This document shows, in pieces, positions 10,252-21,325 of a DNA stretch of 49,007 bases. A program made the position numbers and the translations under genes. Source of the stretch: a bacterium (GTDB taxonomy: Bacteria; Patescibacteriota; Gracilibacteria; BD1-5; UBA6164). The DNA is taken from assembly GCA_024635475.1 (NCBI GenBank), contig JAGXIW010000007.1, positions 1 to 49,007 on the forward strand, written 5' to 3'. Below the pieces are notes generated by a model. The model worked only from the letters and a program-made list of their open reading frames with translations, was not told the DNA's origin and searched no databases. The stretch's first letter is position 1. Each line of letters begins with the position of its first letter.

Positions 10252-10587
10252 TTATTTAACTAATGAAAAAATTATACTATTAATTATTGAAAGTATAATA
10301 CTAAAAAGTAGTGCCCGCCAAAATCAATCAACTTTAAACCCAGGAACAATATATGAGACAAACATAATTATAAGTGCATTAATAACAAAAGTAAAAAGTC
10401 AGATTGTAAGGATGTTTATTGGTAAAGTTAATATTATTAGAACAGGTTTGATAAAAGTATTTATTATAGAGATAATAATCGCAACCAAAAATGCATCAAT
10501 AAAACCAGTAACTACAACTCAAGGAAGAAGGTATGTAGTAGCCAATACTGCAACCGCAGTTATAATCAAACTGATAATTATATCCAT
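10252..10587 (-). CDS. Phage-holin-like 4-TM family protein (YvlD-like)
   Basis: This 111-residue protein has four hydrophobic segments. It shows the signatures of the PF04020 family (often called mycobacterial 4-TM phage holin or YvlD): YLLPGV near residue 20, NTFIKPVLIILTLPINILT near 48-66, GLFTFVINAL and VPGFKVDGF. The family is widespread in bacterial membranes, and its function is not settled despite the holin name. It converges with the carboxypeptidase gene and has its own promoter region upstream, shared with the divergent MazG-like gene. Confidence 0.85.
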
Positions 10588-10741
10588 ATTTTTTTAGTTA
10601 ATAATAAATGTAATTTCAATTATATTAATAAATTGTATGAGAAATGTAAGAAAATAGAGTATAAAGATTTTTTTTGCATATTTAATTTATTTATGTATTA
10701 TAAGTATATATAAACTCTTTAATAATCTAATAAACGAGCCT

Positions 10742-11182
10742 ATGCACCATACACTTACAAAAATAATAGATTTGTCAGATTCTTGGATACAATACTACGA
10801 AGATGATCAAAAAAGTAATAATCCAAAATATAATGACTTCTATAAATGATGGGAAACATATTTCAATTGAATTCTCGAGGAAATGGAAGAAGTAAAAGAA
10901 CAAATCAAACCAAATAATTCAGTTCATCTTGAAGATGAATTATGAGATGTATTATGGGGATATGTTTGTATTCTTCAAATTTTTAAAAAGAAGTGATATA
11001 TTACTGATGTTAAGAAAGTATTTGAAAGAAGTTATAAAAAACTAAGTGAAAGAATTGAAGCTCATCACCAACAAGATTCAACAACTTACTGATCATGGAT
11101 AAAAACTAAGAAAAAACAAAAAGAAGAGTTAAAAGATGAACATAATTATTTGTATTGATGTGATAACAAAAAAGATAGTTAA
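10742..11182 (+). CDS. MazG-like nucleotide pyrophosphohydrolase
   Basis: This 146-residue, all-helical protein has the metal-binding EEMEEV near residue 46 and EDELGDVLW near residue 63, matching the EExxE and ExxD motifs of MazG-type NTP pyrophosphatases. These enzymes hydrolyse (d)NTPs or aberrant nucleotides to NMP and pyrophosphate. It carries a single MazG domain, unlike the double-domain E. coli MazG. It is a lone gene ended by a strong hairpin that overlaps its last codons. Confidence 0.78.
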
Positions 11183-11199
11183 TACTAACTATCTTTTTT
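11168..11199. terminator. Bidirectional terminator after the MazG-like gene
   Basis: Perfect 14-bp arms lie at 11168-11181 and 11186-11199 around ATAC, with an A-run on one side and a T-run on the other, so it can work on both strands. It includes the stop codon of the MazG-like gene. Confidence 0.8.
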
Positions 11200-11297
11200 A
11201 AGTAATAGATCTATATTTGCAAGCAACTCAGGAAAAGCTGGTTGAGAAAAATGTCATCTATCTTGGAAAATAAAAAATTTAGAATTTTTCAATAATA
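11185..11297 (-). pseudogene. C-terminal remnant of a serine hydrolase (RBBP9/YdeN-like)
   Basis: On the minus strand an open stretch of about 37 codons with no start reads FFIFQDRGHFSQPAFPELL and ends at TAG (11185-11187). GHF followed by FPELL is how small alpha/beta serine hydrolases of the RBBP9/YdeN type end, with the catalytic His in GHF. Its frame is closed upstream by TAA next to the PH-protein gene. I read it as a decayed fragment. The similarity is short and from memory. Confidence 0.4.
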
Positions 11298-11303
11298 TAT
11301 ATT

Positions 11304-11981
11304 TTATTTATTCCTCAAATCAATAGTTCATTCTTTATTAATTACTTCTTCTAGTTTAGTATTTATACTTTCATCTTTCTTTTTTTTCAAGGATGATACT
11401 TCAAGATACTCATTAACTACTCAACTTAAAGCTTCAAGAATAAGCTCAAATTTTTCTTTTTCTTTATTTTCTGGTTCTTCTATTTTTTCACCTTTTATCC
11501 TTTCTATTTCTTCTAGTGCTTCAAATGGTATTTTAGCTTCTTTAAGTCTAAAAATCTCATCTCATATCTTATGAATTATCAAAGTTCATTTTCAAAGTAA
11601 TTTATCTAAAATTCATTTTTGTTCTATTTCAATTCATTCTATACTTTCAAAATCAACTGAATTTACTCTTATATAAAACAAAGCCCATTTTAAATCAATT
11701 ACATTTTTTTCTGTTATTATCCATACATCATTATACCAATCAAATATATCATAAACAATTTTTATATATATTAAAATTAAGTATATTTCAAATATATAAA
11801 AAGGAACAAGTTGTTGAAATCTACCTGAGATAAAATATAAAAAACAAGGAATAAAGACAAATAATAGAAACAATATAATTAATCTATCCAAAATCACGAT
11901 AAAATGCTCGTGAACAACATATTTTACTTCATGTCATTCTGGTATAAATTTTGAAAAAAACATTTTTTCGTATTTGTTCAT
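11304..11981 (-). CDS. Membrane protein with PH-like (bPH2/YdbS) domain
   Basis: This 225-residue protein has two membrane segments around residues 30-50 and 57-80. A PH-like segment follows, with DVWIITEKNVIDLKW and then VDFESIEGIEIEQKG and LLGKGTLIIH. This is the pattern of bacterial PH domains such as YdbS. The C-terminal third is charged and probably coiled. It begins only 2 bp after the stop of exonuclease III, so the two are translated from one transcript. Its role is unknown; bPH proteins sit at the membrane. Confidence 0.68.
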
Positions 11982-11983
11982 AT

Positions 11984-12769
11984 TTAATAATTAATTTCTA
12001 ATTTTACTGGACAATGATCACTTCACATCACATCTGTCATATACTCAATTCATTCAACTTTATCTACAAAACTTTTGTTCACTACAAAATAATCTAACCT
12101 CCATCAGACATTTCTAGGTCTAGCTCAAGCTCTATAACTCCACCAACTATATACATCTTTTTTATTAGGATAAAAGTATCTAAAAGTATCTATATAACCG
12201 TTTGAAAGCATTTCTCAAAATTTAGCTCTTTCAACAGGTAAAAATCATATACTATCTTCGTTTTCTTTTGGTCTAGCGATATCTATCTCTGTATGACATA
12301 TATTAAAATCACCTGTAATTATTACATTTTCTCATGATAAAACAAGTTTATTTGCATAATCTATTATCTTATTATAAAATTCTAGTTTATATCAAAGCAT
12401 CTCTGTTCAATCAGCTCTTGTTCATCAATTAGGAAAATATCAATTAATAAGAACAAAATCTCTTGTCTTGATTTCAGTAATCCTTCAATCCGTGTGAAAA
12501 TGTTCTACATCTTCAAAATGATTTCTTCAATTTAGTATTTCAACTGAGTTTTTATAAAAAATAGCCGTTCCTGCATATCAAGCCGAAATTCAAGCATGCC
12601 AAATATAATTATATCATTCAACAGGTCATACATCTTTTAAAAATTGTGCTTCAAATGCTTTTGTTTCTTGTATACAAAGTATATCAGGACTTTCTAATGC
12701 AATAAATTCTTTAAATCATTTTTGTGCAACTGCTCTTATTCAATTTATATTCCAAGTAATTATTTTCAT
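11984..12769 (-). CDS. xth: Exodeoxyribonuclease III
   Basis: Exonuclease III cuts DNA at abasic sites and degrades duplex DNA 3' to 5' in base excision repair. The 261-residue protein shows the full motif set: MKIITWNINGIRA at the start, CIQETKA with the metal-binding Glu, GDFNICHTEIDIA, and GSDHCPV at the end with the catalytic Asp-His pair. The segment YSWWSYR fits the family. The length is standard. The PH-domain membrane protein follows in the same operon. Confidence 0.94.
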
Positions 12770-12898
12770 AAAAAAATATTAATTTATAGTTAGATTTATT
12801 TTATTTTTTATTATATAAAAGTAAAGTTTTATCTTGAATTTTTTTTTTTTTTGAATATATTAAAAAATATTGATTTATATACATAATTTTTATTAAAA

Positions 12899-13453
12899 AT
12901 GACAAAACACGATAAAAAAACAATACCAGAAGAAATTGAAGAAATATTAGAAGAAGAAATAATGAATGATGAATGAATTATTGAAAACACAATTAATGAA
13001 GAATCAGTAGAAAATGAATTAGAGGATACTGATAGTGAATGTGGTAAATTAAAAGAAGCTTTTACTAGACAACAAGCAGATTTTAACAATTTTAAAAAAA
13101 GAGTAGAAAGAGATAGAGACGATATGATATTTTTCTTAAAAGCTGATATACTTAAAAAAATATTACCAAGAATAGATGATTTACAGAGAATTATTTCTCA
13201 GACTCCAGAAGAAGAAAAAAATTGAACAGTTTATACTTGAATTGTATCTATAGAAAAAAAATTAGTTTCAGATTTAGAAAGAATGTGAGTTAGAACTTTT
13301 GATTCAAAATGAGATCTGATTAATATAGATAAACATGAAGTTATGACTCAAATACCATGAGAGGATTGAATTATTCTTGATGAATTTGAAAAATGATATA
13401 TGATAGGCGATAGAGTACTTAGAGTTGCTAAAGTAGTGGTAGGGCAAAATTAG
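12899..13453 (+). CDS. grpE: Nucleotide exchange factor GrpE
   Basis: GrpE releases ADP from DnaK. The 184-residue protein has an acidic, disordered N-terminus (residues 1-50) and a long coiled-coil helix. The conserved head carries TFDSKGDLINIDKHEVM and a C-terminal GYMIGDRVLRVAKVVVGQN. dnaK and dnaJ are not adjacent, which is unusual. The RNase R gene follows 29 bp downstream. I found no CIRCE element upstream of it. Confidence 0.93.
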
Positions 13454-13482
13454 TAACTTATATTTTTTAACTATAAAAAAAT

Positions 13483-15606
13483 ATGTCATTTAAGAAATAC
13501 CAATCTAATAGATGAGAAGATAAAAAAAATCATAAAAAATTTCACAATAAATCAAAGGAAAATGGAGATTATTGATTTAAAAAATATAATAAAAATGAAA
13601 ATAATAAAGATGATGATAATATATTAAAATGACCTTTATTAAAATGAATTTATAAGGAATGAAGATGAGATTTTTGATTTGTAGACACAATTTTAGAAGA
13701 TTGAACAAAACAATGATATTATGTATTTTCTGCAAATAGATGAGATACTCTATCTTGAGATGAAGTTCTTTTTAGTGTAAAGGAATTTAAATGAAGAAAA
13801 GAAGCAGTTATTGAAAAAGTTACAAAAAGAGCTGATAAAATCTTAACATGAACTTTTGAATCAGTACAAGAATATATAGAAAAAGAAAATAAATGATATG
13901 GTTTTGTAGTTTTAGATAATCCTTATTTTAAAAAAGATATATTTATAGCTGGAAAAGATCTAAAATGACTTGAAGCTGGTGATAAAGTTGCATTAAAAAT
14001 AACTAAATGGTCAGGAAAAAATCCAGAATGAACTATAATAGAAAAAATATGAAAAGCTTGAGAAAAATATGTAGATGTAATGGCTATGGCTTATGAATGA
14101 TGAGCTAGACCTACATTTCCACCAAAATTAATTGAAACTCTTAAAAATATGCCTAAAAAAGTTGAAGAAAAAGATTTAGGTTGAAATAGAAGAGATTTAA
14201 GAAATTTATTTGTGTATACTATAGATCCAGATGATGCCAAAGATTTTGATGATGCAATAAGTATAGAAAAACTTGATAATTGAAATTATAAATTATGGGT
14301 CCATATAGCAGATGTAACTCATTATGTTACAGAATGAAGTGATCTTGATAATGAAGCAAAAGCAAGATGAATAAGTATATATTTTGTTGATAGAGTTGTT
14401 CCAATGCTTCCTGAGATACTTTCAAATGAACTTTGTAGCTTAAATCCATTTGAAGACAAATTAACTATGACTTGTGAAGTGGAAGTAAATCCAAAATGAG
14501 AAATTGTCTCAAGTGATGTTTATGAAAGTGTTATTAATTCAAATTTTAGATTATCATACAAAAATGCTGAAGATATAAAAAATATGTGATTCAAAGATTG
14601 GTCAATTGATAATTTACTTCTAAAAAATGATAAATATACTCAAAAAGATGCACTACCTTTATTTGAAAAAATAAAACTTAGTTATGAATTAAAAAAGATA
14701 TTATACAATTTCAAAAAACAAAACTGATATATAGAATTCGATTTAATCGAGACAAAAATACTAGTTAACGAAAGTTGATTTCCAGTAGAGATAAAAGAAT
14801 ACCCAAAATACGAATCAAATAAAGTTATAGAATTTTTTATGATTTTAGCAAATGAAGCAGTAGCAAAGAAATATAGCAGTTTTCCATTTTTATACAGAGT
14901 TCACCCTGATCCTGAAACAGAAGATATAGATAGATTAAAATATGCTCTAAAATATATTTGAGTTGAATATAAAGATAAATTAATTGATATAATTGAGAAA
15001 TTAAAATGAAGGGAAGAGGAAAGTTTTATATCAAAATTGATATTAAAAACTATGACTAGAGCTCTATATTCACCAATCAATGGATGACATTATGGGCTTG
15101 GACTTGAGTATTATAGTCATTTTACATCACCAATTAGAAGATACCCAGATTTACAAATTCATAGAATTATGAAAGAACATTTAAATAGTAAACTTACAAA
15201 ATCGAGAATCGAACATTATAATAATGTATTACAAGATGTTGCTAATTTATGTAGTGAACAAGAAAGAATGGCTGAGGATATAGAACATAAAGTTGATGAT
15301 TATCTAAAAGCTAAATTTATGATTGATAAGATATGAGAAGAATTTGATTGAGTTATTTCAGGAGTAATAGAAAGAGGGATATTTGTACAATTGGAAAATA
15401 CTGTTGAATGATTTGTAGATTTGTCATCAGGAAATACAAAAAAATGATGAAATAAAGAAAAAATTAAATTAAGTTTTGATGATATGCTACTTGAAATTAA
15501 AGACAGTCATACTTGAGAAAAATACAGATTAGCCGACAAGGTTAGAATAAAAGTATCAAGTGTCGATGAGATTTTTTCTAGAATTGATTTTGAATTGATA
15601 AAATAA
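13483..15606 (+). CDS. rnr: Ribonuclease R (RNB family)
   Basis: RNase R is a processive 3'-5' exoribonuclease that digests structured RNA. The 707-residue protein has a basic, Asn/Lys-rich N-terminal tail (1-45) and cold-shock domains. The RNB domain has the metal-binding [13 protein letters not shown] near 245-257 and [13 protein letters not shown] near 545. A C-terminal S1 domain ([13 protein letters not shown]) completes it. The length is close to the usual 700-800. It follows grpE, and the next gene begins 5 bp after its stop, so grpE, rnr and the 15612 gene may be co-transcribed. Confidence 0.94.
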
Positions 15607-15611
15607 TTAAT

Positions 15612-16100
15612 ATGAATATAATACCTAAATCTACATTTGAATGTGAATGAATAATTGAATATAAAACAGAAATAAAGTTTAATAAAGATAAATGAGAATA
15701 TGAATTTTTCTTTAAAAACAAAGAATGAGAACTATTGGCATATATAGTATTTGAAATTATCCAAGAGCACTTTTGAAAAGTTCAATATTCAGTAGGAACT
15801 ATTAAGCACTTATCTAATGCTAATTGATTCGAACATATGCCAGAATTTTTAAAAGAAACATATAAAGACTATTGATATTCAAAAAAATCTTGAATTAAAC
15901 ATTTTTGAGAAATTGCATTAAATGAGGTATTAAAATATACAAAAGAACACTTAAAAGGTTTAGAAATAGTTGTTGTTGTATGATATGAGAAAAATGCTCC
16001 TTACATAATGAATCTTATTAATAGAATTAAAAGAAAGTATGCAACAATCCTAGAAATTATGTGACCTGGCGAATTATCAATATGTACATTAAAAATATAA
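15612..16100 (+). CDS. Unknown conserved-looking protein downstream of RNase R
   Basis: I do not recognise this 162-residue protein. It is soluble and mixed alpha/beta. The strand-like segment LEIVVVVGYEKNAPY near residue 120 is followed by a helix and ends with LSICTLKI. The middle part, HMPEFLKETYKDYGYSKKSGIKHFG, which I count in two helices, is rich in aromatic and charged residues. It starts 5 bp after rnr and 16 bp before htrA on the same strand, so it lies within an apparent operon. All coding positions use TGA for Gly, typical of the resident genome. Confidence 0.6.
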
Positions 16101-16116
16101 TTAATTAATATATTTT

Positions 16117-17274
16117 ATGAAAGCAAAAATTATAAATTCAATATTTGCAATATTACTAATTATTTGTTCTTTTATTTCAGGTTTATTTTGAAGCATTTTT
16201 TTAATAAGATTTTACCCAGAATATCTAAATTTAAAACCAGAAATAATAAAGGAAGAAACTATAAAAACTGAAAAAATAACAAATATAACAAGTTTACAAA
16301 ATGACATAACAAAAATTGTAAAAACAATATCGCCTGGAGTTGTAAGTATAATAATCAAAAAAGATTTAACTGTATATAGGCAAGATCCTTTTTGATTTTT
16401 TCAAACCCCTGTTTGAACAGTAAAAACTAAAATATGATGATGAACTTGATTTTTTATTACAAAAAATTGAAAAATAATTACGAATAAACATGTTGTAAGT
16501 GATACGACAGCTGAATATACAGTTATAACAAACGAAGGGGAGGAATATGATGCTAAAATCTTAGCGATTGACCCAATTACAGATTTAGCAATACTTCAAG
16601 TATCTTCTGGCAAAATTTATGAACCAATTAAAGTTATTAATAATGATGAAGATATTACAATATGACAATTTGCTATAGCCGTATGAAATACATTAGCTGA
16701 ATATCAAAACTCTGTTTCTCTATGAGTTATAAGTGGTAAAAATAGAACTATATGAGATGAAACTATTAAGCTTTCATGACTTATTCAAACTGATGCTGCT
16801 ATAAATCCAGGGAATAGTTGATGACCATTAGTAAATTTAGACTGAAAAGTTATATGAATAAATACTGCTATAGTGTTTTGAGCAGATTGATTATGATTTT
16901 CTATACCTTTAACTCAAAATAGAATTGATTATATGCTCAGATCAATAGAAAAATATGGTTCAATTAAAAAACCCTTCATATGAGTAAATTATATTATAGT
17001 TTCACCTTGAATCCAAAAAGAATTATGAATAAAAGTAAATTATTGAGCTTACATTCCAAAGGTAGCAAATTCTATAGTTCCTTGAAGTAGTGCTGAAAAA
17101 GCTTGAATTGTATGATGAGATGTTATACTAGAAGCAGATTCTAAAAAAATCAATCTAGATAATCCTCTAACAAATATAATTCAGACAAAAATTCCATGAG
17201 ACACAATTAAATTGAAAATTATGGATAAAGACTGAGAAGAAAAAGAAGTTGAATTAATTCTATGAGAGAACTAA
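16117..17274 (+). CDS. HtrA/DegP-type serine protease
   Basis: HtrA proteases degrade misfolded envelope proteins. The 385-residue protein has an N-terminal membrane anchor (about 8-33) and a trypsin-like domain. The catalytic triad is visible: H125 in NKHVVSD, D156 in ITDLAIL and S234 in GNSGGPL. A single PDZ domain covers about residues 275-380. One PDZ and an uncleaved anchor match DegS or Gram-positive HtrA forms rather than two-PDZ DegP. It probably faces the outside of the single membrane or the periplasm. Confidence 0.92.
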
Positions 17275-17336
17275 AAATTAGACTAAATATAAAAGAAAAT
17301 GACAACCTCACCATTATTACTTTATAATAAAAAACT

Positions 17337-19178
17337 ATGTGCTGAATATTTGCTTATAACTGAAAACAAGATTCTATTTCATTTCTTTTAGATTGATTAA
17401 AAAACCTTGAATATAGATGATATGATAGTGCTTGAATTGTATGATTAAGTGAAAAATGAGATGTATTTCTGGAAAAATCGGTATGAAAAGTATCGAATCT
17501 AACTACAAAAGTAGCACTTAAAAAAAGAGATATAATATATCCTGTTGGTATAGCTCACACTAGATGGGCAACTCACGGAGGAGTAACAGAAGATAATGCT
17601 CATCCTCATTATAGTGAAAGTAAGAGATTTTATATAGTACATAATGGTATAATTGAAAATTATAAAGAATTAAGAAAACACCTTGAAAAAAAATACAAAT
17701 TTTATTCTGAAACAGATAGTGAAGTTGTAGCAAAATTACTCGAAGAATTATATGATTGAGATATACTTACGACTATTCAAAAGATCTCACAAACTATTAT
17801 AGGAGCTTATGCTTTAGCTATAATAGATAAAAGACACCCTGATACTCTAGTTTGAACAAAACTATGAAGTCCGATGATAATTTGAATAGAAGACAAAGAT
17901 ATATTTTTAGCAAGTGATATCAATGCTCTATCTGGAGTTGCTTCTGAATTTGTACAGATGGAGGATAATGAAATAGTAGTTATAAAAGATTGAAAATATA
18001 CAATTTTTTCTTGAAATTATTCTACTTGATCATGTCTGAATAAAATAAGTAGAAATTGTGAAAAGATTGAAAAGAATTTCAAAAAATCAGAAAAATGAAA
18101 ATTTGATACATTTACGGAAAAAGAAATAAATGAAATCCCTGAAGTTATAGAAAATGTATTTAAATGAAGAATTAATTTTGAAACAAGAACTATACACAAC
18201 GAGACTCTTCAAGAACTCAATGAACACGAAATAGATAAAATAGAGATAATAGCTTCATGATCAAGTTATTTTGCTTGATACACTTGAACTTATTGGTTTA
18301 GAGAAATAGCTTGAATTCCTGCTGAAGTAAGAATTAGTAATGAGTTTTTGTATGATACATTTATCCCAGATAGTAAAACTTTATATATATTTTTATCACA
18401 ATCGGGAGAAACAGCTGATGTAAGAGAATGTCTAAAAATGGTGAAATCAAAATGATGTCTGACTTTTTGAATTGTAAATGTAGTTTGAAGTACAATAGCT
18501 AGGATGTGTGATATGTGATTATTTTCTCATGCATGAAGTGAAATATGAGTTGCTTCAACTAAAAATATAATCGGGCAGTTATGAGTTTTGATACTTATGG
18601 CTATAAGTATGTGATTAAACAGAAATCTTCAATATATAAAATGAAAAGAAATAATCTCTGAATTAGCAAAACTTAAGTGAATTTTCGAAAAAGAATTAAA
18701 ACAAACTAAGGAAATAAAAAAACTGGCAAAAAAATATAGTAAAACAAAAAGCTTATTTTTCTTATGAAGAAATTTATTGTATCCTATAGCTCAAGAGGGA
18801 AGTTTAAAACTTAAAGAATTAAGTTATATTCACTCAGAAGCTTATTCAAGTTGAGAAATGAAACATTGACCACTAGCTTTAGTTAACAAAGATTTTTTAT
18901 GTATATTTTTAAATCTAAAATGAGTATTTCAAGAAAAAACTAACTCAAATATAAAAGAGGTAAAAGCTAGAAATTGAATAGTCTTATGAGTAATTACAAA
19001 GTGAGAAAATGATGAGGAATTATATGATGATATAATTGAAGTTCCGGAAGTAGATAAATTGATAAGTCCATTTGTATGTCTATTACCTGTATGGCTATTT
19101 GCTCTACATACAGCAACAGATTTATGAAGAGATGTAGATAAACCTCAAAATTTAGCTAAAAGTGTTACGGTTGAATAA
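17337..19178 (+). CDS. glmS: Glutamine-fructose-6-phosphate aminotransferase
   Basis: GlmS makes glucosamine-6-phosphate from fructose-6-phosphate and glutamine for cell-wall and glycan synthesis. The 613-residue protein starts MCGIFAYN, with the catalytic Cys2 and Gly3 encoded by TGA. The glutaminase domain has HTRWATHG and HNGIIENY. Two SIS domains follow ([35 protein letters not shown]), and it ends with the conserved [13 protein letters not shown]. The start must be this ATG because Cys2 is the nucleophile. No glmS ribozyme-like structure is evident in the 60 bp upstream. Confidence 0.96.
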
Positions 19179-19183
19179 AATAA

Positions 19184-19915
19184 TTATATCGTTTGCCTTG
19201 TTATAATCTGTGAACTCCTAGGATAATCCTTAGGAGTTTTTTCATTTTTTCTAATAATAACCAAACTCCTTTTTTGTCATCACAATTCATATTTTTTTAT
19301 ATATACAATTTCAGATTTAAGTTTAATCAAAGCTACATCTCATTCTATAAGTTCGTTTTCATTATCCATTTTATAAGCTATAAAAATTCAACCTACTTTA
19401 AGTAACGGAATTGCATATTCAAGCAAAGTAGGGAAGTATGCTGTAGCACGAGAAACTACAAAATCAAAACTTTCCCTATATTCTTTATCTTGTCATAATT
19501 CTTCAAATCTTGAATGAATAGTTTGTATATTATCAAGTTCTAAATTTATAGCAAATTCATCTACTGATTTTAATTTTTTGGCAACTGAATCTATTCAATA
19601 AAATTGAGTTTTAGTAATCTGTCATCCTGAATTTATATCAAGATTTTTATCCTGCATACTATAATAAATTGCAAGTGGAATAAGAGGAAAACCTCATCAA
19701 GTTCATATGTCAGCAATATTTCATGATAACTGTATAAATTTAGTTAACATTAGACTGTCTATAAAGTGTTTTTCTATAATCGATTCATCATCCCTCAAAC
19801 TAGATAAATTAATTTGATTATTTTTTTCTTTAAACATAGCTAAAAAATCTTCAAATTTTTTAATAGTTTTTTCATCAAAATTAAAATTATAAGATTTAAA
19901 TGTTTTTTGTAACAT
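19184..19915 (-). CDS. rsmG: 16S rRNA (guanine-N7) methyltransferase RsmG
   Basis: RsmG methylates G527 of 16S rRNA. The 243-residue protein has the SAM-binding loop ADIGTGGGFPLIPLAI, the family segment FVVSRATA and the C-terminal KTPKDYPR. The ATG at 19915 is chosen over an upstream in-frame ATG at 19999 because the terminator at 19983-20008 falls in that longer reading frame. It converges on glmS with 5 bp between the stops. Its C-terminal codons contain a hairpin that may terminate glmS. Confidence 0.9.
19213..19246 (+). terminator. Hairpin with T-run that could terminate glmS inside rsmG
   Basis: AACTCCTAGG at 19213 pairs with CCTTAGGAGTT ending at about 19238, with one bulge, and is followed by TTTTTCATTTTTT. 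It lies 35 bp past the glmS stop but within the antisense of the rsmG codons for PKDYPRSS. It probably serves both as coding sequence and terminator. Confidence 0.6.
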
Positions 19916-19980
19916 AAATAATGATACTAAAAAATAAAAATATAACTTTATTATATTACAAATTTTAAAAATCACAATAA

Positions 19981-20008
19981 AAAAAGCTAGTATAAACATA
20001 CTAGCTTT
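19981..20008 (-). terminator. Terminator of the two small minus-strand genes
   Basis: Perfect arms lie at 19983-19992 (AAAGCTAGTA) and 19999-20008 around a 6-nt loop. On the minus strand the stem is followed by CTTTTTTTATT. It sits 11 bp after the 95-residue gene and ahead of rsmG. Confidence 0.8.
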
Positions 20009-20019
20009 AAAAATATAGA

Positions 20020-20307
20020 TTAAAAGTGAATAGTATTAGGAACTAGCATTTCTCTATCATGAGTAACATCAGCTTTTAATTTTAAACTTGTAGAATAATT
20101 ATCTCAAAAAGTTTTATGAACTCATTTTATTAAGTTCTCAAATTTATCAGTTTTTAATAAATCATTCATAACATATTTTTTATTTACAAAAATTGTAATT
20201 CTATTTTTTTCTTCATTTTTTTTGATATCAAATATATTATGTTCTAAAATTTTAATTATATCTTTTTGATTTATATTTTCTAAAAGTTTTTTTATAATTT
20301 TTTCCAT
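20020..20307 (-). CDS. Small unknown protein upstream of rsmG
   Basis: I do not recognise this 95-residue soluble protein. It begins with an amphipathic helix (MEKIIKKLLENINQKD), then a strand pair (NRITIFVNKKYV). It ends with a region containing KLKADVTHDREMLVPNTIHF. The helix-then-beta layout recalls small RNA- or protein-binding domains (for example DnaA domain I), but no motif is decisive. It starts 18 bp after the stop of the 93-residue gene at 20326, and a clear terminator follows, so these two form a small operon. Confidence 0.55.
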
Positions 20308-20325
20308 AATAATTTTATTAATAAA

Positions 20326-20607
20326 TTATTTTCAAAGAAGTTTTTTAGACTTATCTATAAGCCTATCTAATTCTCTTTCCATTTCCTTAAAATAATCTTT
20401 ATTTCATAATCTTTTTGCTTCTTCAAAAAACAGATTCATATCAAATAGAGATTCAGGCCATTTTATATTTTCCCAATCTTTAAAAGATTTTAAATCAGGA
20501 TTTTTATCAATAAATTCATTAAACTTCTTTTCATTATCAAACTCCTTACTTACACTTTTTTCTTTTCAATCTATATTTTTGTAGATTCTAATTTTTCATT
20601 CAAACAT
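20326..20607 (-). CDS. Small unknown charged protein
   Basis: This 93-residue soluble protein begins MFEGKIRIYKNIDGKEKS, a likely beta hairpin. It continues with highly charged helices rich in Lys, Glu and Asp (EEAKRLGNKDYFKEMERELD). There is no signal or membrane segment. I cannot assign a family. It is the first gene of a two-gene minus-strand operon with the 95-residue gene, divergent from pcm, with a 100-bp shared upstream region. Confidence 0.55.
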
Positions 20608-20707
20608 AAAAAAATAGTTAAGAAATAAATTTGCAAAATAAAGGTTAAGAAATAAAATAGGAATCACAGGGGAGTAGTCATTATATCATTTAATTTAAAA
20701 AGTCAAA

Positions 20708-21325
20708 ATGAATTCAAATTCTCAACTTGTACAGTATCTAGTTAATACTGAGGCTTTAAAAACTGATATTATAATAAATGCATTTAATAAAATTGATAGG
20801 AAAAAATTTGTACAAGATGATTTTGCAAATGAGCCTTATCAAGATATTCCATTACCAATATGATATTGACAAACTATTTCACAACCTACGACTGTAGCTT
20901 TTATGCTAGAATTATTATCACCAGAAAATTGAGATAAAATCTTAGATATATGAACAGGTTCATGATGGACTACTGCATTACTTGCTAATATTGTATGAGA
21001 CAAATGATTAGTTAAATGATATGAATTGATTCCCGAACTTGTAGAATTTGGAAGGGATAACCTAAAAAAATATAATTTTAAAAATGCATCAATTAACCAA
21101 TCAGAAGAAAATTTTTCTTTTATAAAATGAGATTTTGATAAAATACTTGTATCAGCTTGATCATATGATATACCAAAAGAATTAATAAAAAAATTGAAAA
21201 TATGATGAACTATGGTTATCCCTGTTGATAGTTATATTTATAAAATAACAAAAATAAATGAAAAACCTGATTTAGACATTGATAAATATTATGGGTTTGC
21301 TTTTGTTCCACTTATTACAAATTAA
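20708..21325 (+). CDS. pcm: Protein-L-isoaspartate O-methyltransferase
   Basis: PCMT methylates isoaspartyl residues in damaged proteins so that they can be repaired. The 205-residue protein has the family signature around GYGQTISQPTTVAFMLELL and the SAM loop DIGTGSGWTTALLA, where two Gly codons are TGA. GLVKGYELIPELVE follows. The length matches the usual 200-220. Its stop overlaps that of the convergent PEBP gene, leaving no intergenic space. Confidence 0.92.

Noticed and set aside
10241-10597. Plus-strand frame of 118 codons (MHFSYLTNEK...)
   Set aside because: It is the antisense of the 4-TM holin-like gene, whose minus-strand product matches a known family across its whole length.
17299-17390. 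Short frame starting MTTSPLLLYN just upstream of glmS
   Set aside because: It overlaps glmS in another frame, ends after about 30 codons at TAG, and GlmS needs its Met1-Cys2 start at 17337.
19916-19999. Longer rsmG start giving an N-terminal hydrophobic extension (MFILAFFIV)
   Set aside because: The extension is encoded by the terminator hairpin of the upstream gene and the spacer; RsmG proteins have no membrane segment there.
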